From Rugosimonospora sp036494675 (GTDB lineage: Bacteria; Actinomycetota; Actinomycetes; Mycobacteriales; Micromonosporaceae): DNA of 9,145 bases. The stretch lies in assembly GCA_036494675.1 (NCBI GenBank), contig DASXOA010000351.1, positions 1 through 9,145 on the forward strand. Direction: 5' to 3'. Shown piece by piece: positions 1-5,522 of the stretch (its first letter is position 1; every line of letters begins with the position of its first letter). Both the position numbers and the translations under genes were made by a program. The notes under the pieces are model-generated. The model did no database searches, was not told where the DNA came from, and worked only from the letters and a program-made list of their open reading frames with translations.

Positions 1-957
1 GTGACCGAAACTCCCCTCGTCGAGGCCCGCGGGCTCACCAAGGTCTACCCGCCGCGCGGCGGCTCCGCCGAGTTCCGGGCGGTCGACGGCATCGACTTCG
101 CGCTCCAGCGCGGCGAGGCGTTCGGCTTCCTCGGCCCCAACGGCGCGGGCAAGTCCACCACCATGCGGATGATCAGCGCGACCTCGCCGATCACGGGCGG
201 CACGCTGCGCGTGCTCGGACTCGACCCGGTCGCGCAGGGGCCGCAGGTGCGGGCGCGGCTCGGTGTCGTACCGCAGGACGACTGCCTCGACCGCGAGCTC
301 ACGGTACGGGAGAACCTCTACATCTACGGCCGGTACTTCGGGCTGCGGCGGGCGGTCATCCGCGAGCGTACGGCGGACCTGCTCGACTTCGCGCAACTGA
401 AGGACAAGGCCGACGAGCAGGTCGAGGTCCTGTCCGGCGGCATGCGGCGGCGGCTGACGATCGCCCGGTCACTCATCAACGAGCCCGAGATCCTGCTGCT
501 CGACGAGCCGACCACCGGCCTCGACCCGCAGGCCCGGCACGTGCTGTGGGATCGTCTGTTCCGGCTCAAGCGGGACGGCGTCACGCTCATCCTCACCACG
601 CACTACATGGACGAGGCCGAGCAACTGTGCGACCGGCTGGTGGTCATGGACGGCGGCCGGATCGTCGCGCACGGCACGCCGCGCGACCTGATCGCCGCGC
701 ACGCCACCCGCGAGGTGCTCGAACTGAGGTTCACCGACCAGGACACCGCCGCGGAAAAGCTGCGTTCGTCGGTGCTCGCGGCCGGCGGCGGCAGGCTCGA
801 GGTGCTGCCCGACCGGACGATGGTGTACGCGGACGACGGCGAGGCCGCGCTCGCGAGCGTCCACGCCCTCGGCCTCACCCCGCTGACCGCACTGGTACGC
901 CGGGCCACGCTGGAGGACGTGTTCCTGACCCTCACCGGCCGATCGCTCATCGACTAG
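1..957 (+). CDS. ABC-2 exporter ATPase, NodI/DrrA type
   Basis: Cytoplasmic ATPase (318 aa) that would power the two permeases encoded directly downstream. The nucleotide-binding domain is complete: Walker A GPNGAGKST (residues 45-53), Q-loop Gln92 in VVPQDD, signature LSGGM (144-148), Walker B ILLLDEP (164-170), D-loop GLDP (173-176) and switch His201 in TTHYMDEAE. The segment LDRELTVRENLYIYGRYFG resembles NodI and lipo-oligosaccharide or daunorubicin-type exporter ATPases. The C-terminal ~90 residues form the accessory domain usual in this group and end with the common TLEDVFLTLTGR motif. The GTG at base 1 starts a typical N-terminus (VEARGLTKVYPP), so the gene looks intact, but its ribosome binding site and promoter lie outside the window. 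The permease gene begins 23 bp after the stop. ATPase role is certain; the substrate is unknown. Confidence 0.95.
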   Translation: MTETPLVEARGLTKVYPPRGGSAEFRAVDGIDFALQRGEAFGFLGPNGAGKSTTMRMISATSPITGGTLRVLGLDPVAQGPQVRARLGVVPQDDCLDRELTVRENLYIYGRYFGLRRAVIRERTADLLDFAQLKDKADEQVEVLSGGMRRRLTIARSLINEPEILLLDEPTTGLDPQARHVLWDRLFRLKRDGVTLILTTHYMDEAEQLCDRLVVMDGGRIVAHGTPRDLIAAHATREVLELRFTDQDTAAEKLRSSVLAAGGGRLEVLPDRTMVYADDGEAALASVHALGLTPLTALVRRATLEDVFLTLTGRSLID

Positions 958-980
958 CGCGCATTTCAAGGGGGACCGGC

Positions 981-1742
981 ATGTGGCGCGGGTTCAGTTA
1001 CTGGCTGCTGCAGTACAGGCGCGTGTGGCGCGGCTCGATCGTCATCAGTGTGGCCAATCCGCTGCTGTTCCTGCTCGGCGTCGGGGTGGGCATCGGGCAC
1101 CTCGTGGACCGGCAGGCGTCCGCGCCGATCGCCGGCGTGAGCTACCTGGCCTTCTTCGCACCCGGGATGCTCGCCGCCGCGTCCATGCAGACCGCGTACC
1201 TGGAGTCGAGCGGCCGGGTCGCGTGGGCGGCCGCCCCCGACGGCGCGTACCGCGCGGCAGCCCCGACGCCGCTGACCCCGACCCAGATCCTGGGCGGGCA
1301 CCTGCTGTTCATCGCGTTCCGCGTCGCCACGTCCAGCGCCGCGTTCACCGCCGTGATGGTCGCGTTCGGCGTCACCCACGGCTGGTGGGCGCTCGGCACG
1401 CTGGGCGGCGCGCTGCTCACCGGTCTCGCGTTCGCGACACCGTCCGCGGCATGGGCGGTCGGGCTGCGCCAGACGCGGCACATCAACGCGGTGTTCCGGT
1501 TCGTCATCATGCCGATGTACCTGTTCTCCGGCACGTTCTTCGCCATCGGCCAACTGCCGCACTGGCTGCGCCCGGTCGCGTACGTGCTGCCGCTCTACCA
1601 CGGTGCCCAACTGTGCCGCACGCTGTCCCTGGGCACCGCGACCGCCGCCGCCACCGCGGTGCACGCGGGCATCCTGCTCGCGCTGGCGCTCGGCGGCATC
1701 GCGGTCGCCCGCGTCACCTACCGCCGCCGGTTGCACCCGTGA
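981..1742 (+). CDS. ABC-2 type permease, NodJ-like (first of two)
   Basis: Integral membrane subunit (253 aa) of the exporter powered by the preceding ATPase. The N-terminus MWRGFSYWLLQYRRVWRG is a short amphipathic lead-in, followed by about six hydrophobic segments (near residues 20-40, 55-72, 105-130, 135-160, 172-190 and 225-245). Motifs typical of ABC-2/NodJ permeases are visible: SYLAFFAPGMLAA (54-66), IMPMYLFSGTFF (176-187) and YVLPLYHGAQL (201-211). The ATG at 981 is chosen because AAGGGGG lies six to seven bases upstream at about 969-975; the frame stays open far upstream, inside the ATPase gene, but nothing there resembles a permease. It is paralogous to the next gene, sharing the MPMYLF and LPLY blocks at matching positions. 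The two permeases probably form a heterodimer. Confidence 0.93.
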   Translation: MWRGFSYWLLQYRRVWRGSIVISVANPLLFLLGVGVGIGHLVDRQASAPIAGVSYLAFFAPGMLAAASMQTAYLESSGRVAWAAAPDGAYRAAAPTPLTPTQILGGHLLFIAFRVATSSAAFTAVMVAFGVTHGWWALGTLGGALLTGLAFATPSAAWAVGLRQTRHINAVFRFVIMPMYLFSGTFFAIGQLPHWLRPVAYVLPLYHGAQLCRTLSLGTATAAATAVHAGILLALALGGIAVARVTYRRRLHP

Positions 1743-1744
1743 CC

Positions 1745-1756
1745 CCGATCGATCGG
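1745..1756. repeat. 12-bp perfect palindrome between the two permease genes
   Basis: CCGATCGATCGG is a perfect palindrome in the 22-bp gap between the permease stop and the next start, where a ribosome binding site would normally lie. It might be chance, a DNA-binding site, or an mRNA structure that modulates start access. No function is assigned. Confidence 0.35.
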
Positions 1757-1764
1757 ATGCCCCG

Positions 1765-2562
1765 ATGACCTCGCTCGTCACCGCCCGACCGCCGGTACCG
1801 GCGGCGACGCCGTCGCGCACGCTCGCGATGGTCGAGCGCAACTTCATGATCTACCGGCGGTCCATCACCCCGCTGCTGTCCGCGATGGTGGAACCGGTGC
1901 TGTACCTGGCGTCCATCGGCTTCGGGGTGGGCATGCTGGTCGGCAATGTGCCGGGAGTGCACGTGCGCTACGCCGCCTGGGTGGCGCCGGCGATCCTGGC
2001 CACCACGGCCATGAACACGGCGTTCAACCAGACGAGCTTCGGGGTGTTCATCCGCATCCGGATGGAGCACACCTACGACGCGATCCTGCCGACCCCGGTA
2101 TCGGTCACCGACATCGCGTGCGGGGAGGTCGCCAGCGCGGTCATCAACGCCGTACTCACATCGATCGGCTTCGTCGTGGTGATGGCGGTGGCGGGGCTGG
2201 TGACCTCGCCGGCGGTACTGCTCGCGATCCCGGCCTCGGTACTGGTCGGGTTCGCCTTCGCCGCCGGTGGGCTGGCGGTCACCACGTTCCTGCGCGACTT
2301 CGCCGACTTCCAGTACATCCAACTGGTCATGCTGCCGATGTACCTGTTCGCGACCACGTTCTATCCACTGTCGACGTACCCGGCGCCGGTGCGCCCCATC
2401 GTCGAGATCCTGCCGCTGTACCAGTCGATCCAGCTCGTACGCGAGCCCGCCCTGGGCAACGGCGGCTGGGGAGCGCTGGTTCCGCTGGCGTACCTGGCGG
2501 TCTTCGGCGTGGTCGCGATGTGGATCGCGGTGCGCCGGATGACCCGGCTCATGCTGAAGTGA
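1765..2562 (+). CDS. ABC-2 type permease, NodJ-like (second of two)
   Basis: Second membrane subunit (265 aa) of the first exporter. After about 20 polar N-terminal residues come MVERNFMIYRRSITPL (22-37) and about six hydrophobic segments. Family motifs are YAAWVAPAILATTAMNTAF (69-87), LPTPVSVTDI (108-117), MLPMYLFATTFYPLS (189-203) and EILPLYQSIQLVR (214-226). The last two align with the same blocks in the preceding gene, indicating an old duplication. The ATG at 1765 is the best start: it is 22 bp after the upstream stop and the protein then begins just before the conserved region. No convincing Shine-Dalgarno sequence precedes it, so translation may depend on coupling to the upstream gene. 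A 12-bp palindrome fills part of the gap. The operon seems to end here, since the next gene has its own promoter. Confidence 0.92.
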   Translation: MTSLVTARPPVPAATPSRTLAMVERNFMIYRRSITPLLSAMVEPVLYLASIGFGVGMLVGNVPGVHVRYAAWVAPAILATTAMNTAFNQTSFGVFIRIRMEHTYDAILPTPVSVTDIACGEVASAVINAVLTSIGFVVVMAVAGLVTSPAVLLAIPASVLVGFAFAAGGLAVTTFLRDFADFQYIQLVMLPMYLFATTFYPLSTYPAPVRPIVEILPLYQSIQLVREPALGNGGWGALVPLAYLAVFGVVAMWIAVRRMTRLMLK

Positions 2563-2635
2563 GCCGGGCTTACCACCACTGCTTCGGGTCAGGCGCAGGA
2601 GAGGTTCAGGGACGGTGGCATCGACGGGCCTGACA

Positions 2636-2641
2636 TAGACT
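2636..2641 (+). promoter_or_regulatory. -10 box of a leaderless promoter for the L,D-transpeptidase
   Basis: TAGACT fits the actinobacterial TANNNT -10 consensus. Exactly six bases separate it from the ATG at 2648, so transcription would start at or next to the first base of the start codon. No clear -35 box is seen 16-19 bp upstream and there is no Shine-Dalgarno sequence, both consistent with a leaderless mRNA. Confidence 0.55.
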
Positions 2642-2647
2642 CAGGTG

Positions 2648-3508
2648 ATGAATCCCGTGCGTACCGGCACCACGCGACCGGCGGTGTTCGCGGCGGCCGC
2701 CGTCGCGGCTGCGGTCACGGTGATTGTCGCGGCCGGCTGCAAGCCGTCGTCGGTCTCGAACGCGTCGTCGACGCCCACGGGAGCGGTGTCGGCGGCGGCG
2801 ACCGTGTCGCCCTCGGCGACGGCCACCGCGCCGGCCCCGGTGGACTCATCCTCGCCGAGCGCCGCGCCGACCGCAGCCGGGCCGCGCCCGACACCCACGG
2901 CACCGGCCAGCACCGGCCCGCTACGGGTGGGCAGCTCGGGGCCGGCCGTCGTGCACCTGCAGCAGCAGTTGACGGCGCTCGGCTACTGGGTCGGCACCGC
3001 CGATGGTCGGTTCGGATCCGTTACCCAGCAAGCGGTCTACGCCCTGCAGAAGGCGGCGAAGCTGTCCCGGTCGGGCACCGTCACCGCGGCCACCCAGAAG
3101 GCGCTCGACGCCGGCACCAGGCCGGCCGCGAGGAGCACGTCGGGCCATGTGATCGAGGTCAACCTCAGCAGCGACCTGCTGATGTTCGTGACGAACGGCC
3201 ACGTCGACTACATCCTCAACACCTCCACCGGTGGCGGATACGTCTACTACGACCAGGGCACGCGCAACGTCGCCACCACCCCGAAGGGTCACTTCAGGAC
3301 GTACCGGGTGATCGATGCTCCGCACCGGTCCTCGCTCGGCCTGCTGATCCGCCCGCGGTACTTCACCGGGGGCTACGCGATCCACGGCGACGGCTCCGTT
3401 CCCTCCTACCCCGCCTCGCACGGCTGCGTTCGGGTCAGCAATTCGGCGATCGACTGGATCTGGGCCAGCAACCTGGACCCGATCGGCACCACGGTCTGGA
3501 TCTACTGA
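2648..3508 (+). CDS. Predicted lipoprotein L,D-transpeptidase (PG_binding_1 + YkuD)
   Basis: Secreted, probably lipid-anchored enzyme (286 aa) that would form 3-3 peptidoglycan cross-links or attach groups to stem peptides. Domains in order: signal peptide with hydrophobic core (residues 11-30) ending AAGC, giving a slightly atypical lipobox with Cys31; a Ser/Thr/Ala/Pro-rich wall-spanning linker (about 32-90); a peptidoglycan-binding domain (about 92-156, with LQQQLTALGYWVGTADGRFG and AVYALQK); and a YkuD catalytic domain (about 167-286). The catalytic motif SHGCVRVSN (257-265) supplies nucleophile Cys260 and His258, with the upstream IHG His246 also present, so the enzyme looks active. GTG at 2645 is in frame and could start the protein three bases earlier, but the ATG fits the leaderless promoter better. 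Monocistronic, convergent with the next gene. Confidence 0.93.
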   Translation: MNPVRTGTTRPAVFAAAAVAAAVTVIVAAGCKPSSVSNASSTPTGAVSAAATVSPSATATAPAPVDSSSPSAAPTAAGPRPTPTAPASTGPLRVGSSGPAVVHLQQQLTALGYWVGTADGRFGSVTQQAVYALQKAAKLSRSGTVTAATQKALDAGTRPAARSTSGHVIEVNLSSDLLMFVTNGHVDYILNTSTGGGYVYYDQGTRNVATTPKGHFRTYRVIDAPHRSSLGLLIRPRYFTGGYAIHGDGSVPSYPASHGCVRVSNSAIDWIWASNLDPIGTTVWIY

Positions 3509-3534
3509 CCGCACAGGCATTCCCGAGCGGCACG

Positions 3535-3556
3535 GCGGGCCGAGCGGTCGGCCGGC
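3535..3556. terminator. Candidate bidirectional terminator hairpin
   Basis: GGCCGA-GCGG-TCGGCC (3538-3553) is a perfect 6-bp stem with a 4-nt loop, extendable by two further pairs past one G-G mismatch. It lies in the 59-bp gap between the convergent transpeptidase and TetR genes, where a shared terminator is expected. No T-run follows on either strand, which is common for high-GC actinomycetes but keeps the call tentative. Confidence 0.45.
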
Positions 3557-3567
3557 GTCACCCCCCG

Positions 3568-4194
3568 CTACGAGGTGACCGTCAGCGCCCCGAGTGTCAT
3601 GGCTCCCAACTGGGCCTCCAGCCGGGCGCGGTCGGGCATCGTGGCGGCGCGGAAGTCCTGCGAAGCCAGCAGGGACAGCAGCAACCAGGCCGCGGTCGCG
3701 GGGTCGAGATCCCGCCGTACGCCGCCCTCGGACTGGCCGCGGGCGAGCAGGTCGGCGAGTGTCCGCGCCAGGGTGCGGTGGGCCCGCCGGATCGCCTCCC
3801 GGACCGGTGGCTCGGCGGCCTGTGACATGGCGTCGGCGAAGAGGACGTGGTGCGCGCCCCGGGCGTGCGCGTGGTTCAGGTGTCCGGGGGCCAGAAACTC
3901 GGTGAGCCAGGCGCCCACCGATCCGTTCGCCGCGACCCGGTCCCGCATGGCGGTGGCCATCCCTCCGGTCGCCTCCTCGATGACGGCCGCGAACACGGCG
4001 GCCTTGGAGCCGAAGTTCTGGAAGACGACCGGTTCGCTGACCCCCACGCGCCGGGCCACCTCGGACATCGTGCCGCGCTGGTAACCGACCTCGGAGAACA
4101 CCTGCGTCGCCGCGGCGATGATCGAGGCTCGGCGCTCGGCCGCGGGCAGCCGGCTGCGGCGGGGTTGGTCGGCGCTGGCCGCGGGCTTGTTCAT
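3568..4194 (-). CDS. TetR-family transcriptional repressor (TetR1)
   Basis: DNA-binding regulator of 208 aa, normal size for the family. After a basic N-terminal tail (PRRSRLPAAERRASII) comes the TetR helix-turn-helix: about 24-68, with recognition segment VGVSEPVVFQNFGSKAAVF. In most TetR proteins the centre reads 'LYxHF'; here it is VFQNFGSK, a known variant. The C-terminal two thirds are helical ligand-binding and dimerisation sequence with no recognisable ligand signature. It is divergent from the methyltransferase gene, and the 86-bp gap carries two near-identical palindromes (4225-4240 and 4253-4268), so it very likely represses both itself and the methyltransferase. The start is the ATG at 4194, six bases after a TAGGAT -10 box, with no ribosome binding site, indicating a leaderless transcript. 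The inducer is unknown. Confidence 0.93.
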   Translation of the reverse strand: MNKPAASADQPRRSRLPAAERRASIIAAATQVFSEVGYQRGTMSEVARRVGVSEPVVFQNFGSKAAVFAAVIEEATGGMATAMRDRVAANGSVGAWLTEFLAPGHLNHAHARGAHHVLFADAMSQAAEPPVREAIRRAHRTLARTLADLLARGQSEGGVRRDLDPATAAWLLLSLLASQDFRAATMPDRARLEAQLGAMTLGALTVTS

Positions 4195-4200
4195 CGCACC

Positions 4201-4206
4201 ATCCTA
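4201..4206 (-). promoter_or_regulatory. -10 box of a leaderless promoter for TetR1
   Basis: On the minus strand TAGGAT is followed by exactly six bases and then the TetR1 ATG, the same geometry as the transpeptidase promoter. The region 17-19 bp upstream, where a -35 box would be, is occupied by the CTTAG/CTAAG operator, so a bound repressor would block RNA polymerase. Confidence 0.55.
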
Positions 4207-4223
4207 TCCGGACTTGCCGGATA
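4205..4223. promoter_or_regulatory. 19-bp palindrome TATCCGG-N5-CCGGATA
   Basis: TATCCGG and CCGGATA are perfect 7-bp inverted arms around ACTTG. The site overlaps the TetR1 -10 box by two bases and ends just before operator 1. It differs in sequence from the CTTAG/CTAAG operators. Because the predicted TetR1 transcript begins downstream at 4194, this is more likely a DNA-binding site than an RNA hairpin. Confidence 0.5.
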
Positions 4224-4224
4224 A

Positions 4225-4240
4225 CTTAGTGACGGCTAAG
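4225..4240. promoter_or_regulatory. Operator 1, CTTAG-N6-CTAAG palindrome
   Basis: CTTAGTGACGGCTAAG has 5-bp perfect arms. It is part of a 20-bp unit starting ATAACTTAGTG (4221-4240) that recurs at 4249-4268 with four mismatches. It lies over the expected -35 region of TetR1 and upstream of the methyltransferase promoter. Binding by TetR1 is inferred from position and symmetry. Confidence 0.7.
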
Positions 4241-4249
4241 CTCGCCTCA

Positions 4250-4255
4250 TAACTT
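4250..4255 (+). promoter_or_regulatory. Putative -10 box of the methyltransferase gene
   Basis: TAACTT fits TANNNT and sits inside the start of operator 2. Transcription would begin near 4262, giving a short leader of about 19 nt that still contains the AGAGGG ribosome binding site (4271-4276). The -35 match (TTAGTG, 4226-4231, 18 bp away) is weak. Confidence 0.4.
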
Positions 4256-4268
4256 AGTGGTGACTAAG
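4253..4268. promoter_or_regulatory. Operator 2, CTTAGT-N4-ACTAAG palindrome
   Basis: CTTAGTGGTGACTAAG has 6-bp perfect arms and is displaced 28 bp from operator 1. It overlaps the presumed methyltransferase -10 box (TAACTT, 4250-4255) and the predicted transcription start near 4262, a typical repressor position. Confidence 0.72.
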
Positions 4269-4280
4269 AAAGAGGGACCG

Positions 4281-4943
4281 ATGGGACTCACCCGCTCTCG
4301 ACACGGCAACTCCGACCCCCGCACCCCCGGCGTGCTCCTCGGGCAGGGGCGCGGCCACGACCTCCTCGGCGCCGCGTTCCTCGGCGGTCGCCGCCGGCGG
4401 ATCTTCACCAGGTTGGCCGCCGAGAGCGGCGCGCGGCCGGGGGACCGGGTTCTCGACGTCGGCTGCGGCGGCGGGCACTTCACCCGGGTGATGGCCGAGG
4501 CGGTGGCGCCCGGCGGCACCGCACGAGGCGTGGATCCCTCCGCCGAGGCGATCGCGCACGCCCGGCGCCTGACCCGCGTCGCCAACTGCACGTTCACCGA
4601 CGGGATCGCCGAGGCTCTCGACGCGGCGGACGGGTCGTACGACGTGGTGGTGAGCAGCCTGATGATCCACCACCTGCCCGAAGAGTCGCGGCCCGCGGTG
4701 ATCGGCGAGATGTTCCGGGTACTGCGGCCCGGCGGCGCGGTGCTCATCGCGGAGTTCCGGCCGCCGACCAGCCGTACCGGCCGCAGCCTGATCGGTGCCC
4801 TGCACGGCCCGGCGATGGCGAACAACCGCCTCGACCTGTTGCCGGTGATGATCCGGGAGGCCGGCTTCGGGCGGCTGCGTACCGGCGACCTGCGCCCGTG
4901 GACCCACTACGTGCGGGCGGAGAAGTCGGCCGATTCCGCCTGA
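4281..4943 (+). CDS. Class I SAM-dependent methyltransferase
   Basis: Soluble methyltransferase of 220 aa (Methyltransf_11/25, UbiE-like Rossmann fold). SAM motif I is VLDVGCGGGHFT (57-68), the acidic ribose-binding residue is Asp85 in GVDPS (83-87), the motif after strand 4 is YDVVVSSLMIHHL (120-132), and LRPGGAVLIAE (148-158) is the standard strand-5 block. Substrate-determining regions (the N-terminal 40 and about 160-200) carry no signature, so small molecule, quinone and lipid substrates all remain possible. The ATG at 4281 is preferred over the GTG at 4257: AGAGGG precedes it at a usable distance, and the earlier GTG falls inside operator 2. It is divergent from TetR1, whose probable operators cover its promoter, so it is presumably inducible. 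It ends 16 bp from the convergent GNAT gene. Confidence 0.9.
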   Translation: MGLTRSRHGNSDPRTPGVLLGQGRGHDLLGAAFLGGRRRRIFTRLAAESGARPGDRVLDVGCGGGHFTRVMAEAVAPGGTARGVDPSAEAIAHARRLTRVANCTFTDGIAEALDAADGSYDVVVSSLMIHHLPEESRPAVIGEMFRVLRPGGAVLIAEFRPPTSRTGRSLIGALHGPAMANNRLDLLPVMIREAGFGRLRTGDLRPWTHYVRAEKSADSA

Positions 4944-4959
4944 CCGGTCCCCGGACGCG

Positions 4960-5397
4960 CTACTCCTGCTCGGCCAGCCGGTAGAGCCGCGAGTCCCGCT
5001 GCCGGAACCCGAGGCGCTCGTACAGCCGGTTGGCCGCCTCCCGCGACGGCCGCGACGTCAGGTCCACGGTCCGAGCGCCCGCCGCGCGGGCCAGCCGGAC
5101 GGCCTCCCGCGTCAGGTCGGCGCCCACGCCGTGACCGCGTGCGGACTCATCGACCACGACATCCTCGATCCACGCCCGCAACCCTGTCGGGATTGGGAAC
5201 ATGACCAGCGTCAGGATGCCGACGATCTCGCCGTCGAGCCGGGCCGCCAACAGCGTGTTCCCGTTCCACGACACCAGCCGTGCCAACCCCTCGCTGTCCA
5301 GCGGCGGAGCCGAGCGGGACAACTGGGGCAGCAGGCGGCCGAGCGCCTTGGTGACCTCCTCGGAGGCATGGCGGACAACCTCAACCTCGACACCCAT
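4960..5397 (-). CDS. GNAT-family N-acetyltransferase
   Basis: Small cytoplasmic acetyltransferase (145 aa) of the GNAT fold, transferring acetyl from acetyl-CoA to an unknown amine. The acetyl-CoA pyrophosphate-binding loop is ARGHGVG (86-92, R-G-H-G-V-G), preceded by the strand WIEDVVVDES (76-85). The C-terminal part, SREAANRLYERLGFRQRDSRLYRL, is the RimI-like end with the usual 'A-x-x-LYE-x-LGF' element. The reading frame is open for 81 more codons upstream on the minus strand, but that segment runs antisense into TetR2 and has no GNAT similarity. The ATG at 5397 gives a full-length domain and is seven bases after a TAGAGT -10 box. It is divergent from the TetR2 operon, with 83 bp between its start and the TetR2 leader ORF, and convergent with the methyltransferase. 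Confidence 0.88.
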   Translation of the reverse strand: MGVEVEVVRHASEEVTKALGRLLPQLSRSAPPLDSEGLARLVSWNGNTLLAARLDGEIVGILTLVMFPIPTGLRAWIEDVVVDESARGHGVGADLTREAVRLARAAGARTVDLTSRPSREAANRLYERLGFRQRDSRLYRLAEQE

Positions 5398-5404
5398 GCC
5401 GGGG

Positions 5405-5410
5405 ACTCTA
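5405..5410 (-). promoter_or_regulatory. -10 box of a leaderless promoter for the GNAT gene
   Basis: On the minus strand TAGAGT (TANNNT) is followed by seven bases and the GNAT ATG. No ribosome binding site lies between them, so a leaderless transcript is likely. No good -35 box is evident. Confidence 0.5.
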
Positions 5411-5445
5411 TCGACCCCCGTCTCCCCTCGGTATCCCACGGGCTC

Positions 5446-5474
5446 TCGACGGCTACACGCGTGTGTAGTACCTT
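5446..5474 (+). promoter_or_regulatory. Promoter of the TetR2/ABC exporter operon
   Basis: TCGACG (5446-5451, four of six matches to TTGACA) and TACCTT (5469-5474, TANNNT) are separated by the optimal 17 bp. Transcription would start about 5481, exactly at a GTG that opens a short leader ORF. The palindromic operator fills the spacer. Confidence 0.6.
5453..5468. promoter_or_regulatory. TetR2 operator CTACAC-N4-GTGTAG in the promoter spacer
   Basis: CTACACGCGTGTGTAG has perfect 6-bp arms and occupies almost the whole spacer between the -35 and -10 boxes, the classic place for a TetR-type operator. A further half-site, ACGCGTGTAG (5499-5508), is the exact reverse complement of its first ten bases and lies downstream of the start. 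Autoregulation by TetR2 is inferred; the adjacent GNAT gene might also be affected. Confidence 0.7.
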
Positions 5475-5480
5475 GCCTCT

Positions 5481-5522
5481 GTGAGCAGTTTTCAGCGGAC
5501 GCGTGTAGGGGTCGGGCGGTGA
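5481..5522 (+). other. Possible 13-codon leaderless upstream ORF before TetR2
   Basis: The GTG at 5481 lies six bases after the TACCTT -10 box and opens a 13-codon frame (MSSFQRTRVGVGR). It ends at the TGA at 5520-5522, which overlaps the TetR2 GTG start as GTGA. It has no similarity that I recognise. It may couple leaderless initiation to TetR2 translation, or may be fortuitous. Confidence 0.35.

Noticed and set aside
966..1847. 293-codon minus-strand frame across the first permease
   Set aside because: Low-complexity Arg/Gly/Glu-rich shadow with no family features.
2563..2635. Terminator after the second permease gene
   Set aside because: Only weak, interrupted pairing (around GAAG...CTTC) is visible and no T-run follows, so no terminator is called.
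2741..2917. Ala/Ser/Thr/Pro-rich stretch of the transpeptidase as a coding error or repeat expansion
   Set aside because: It is a normal flexible linker between a lipoprotein anchor and the peptidoglycan-binding domain; the frame is continuous on both sides.
4257..4280. Earlier GTG start for the methyltransferase
   Set aside because: It lies within operator 2, upstream of the predicted transcription start, and the later ATG has an AGAGGG ribosome binding site.
4947..4956. GTCC-CC-GGAC as a terminator between the methyltransferase and GNAT genes
   Set aside because: The stem has four pairs and the loop two bases, which is too tight to fold as drawn.
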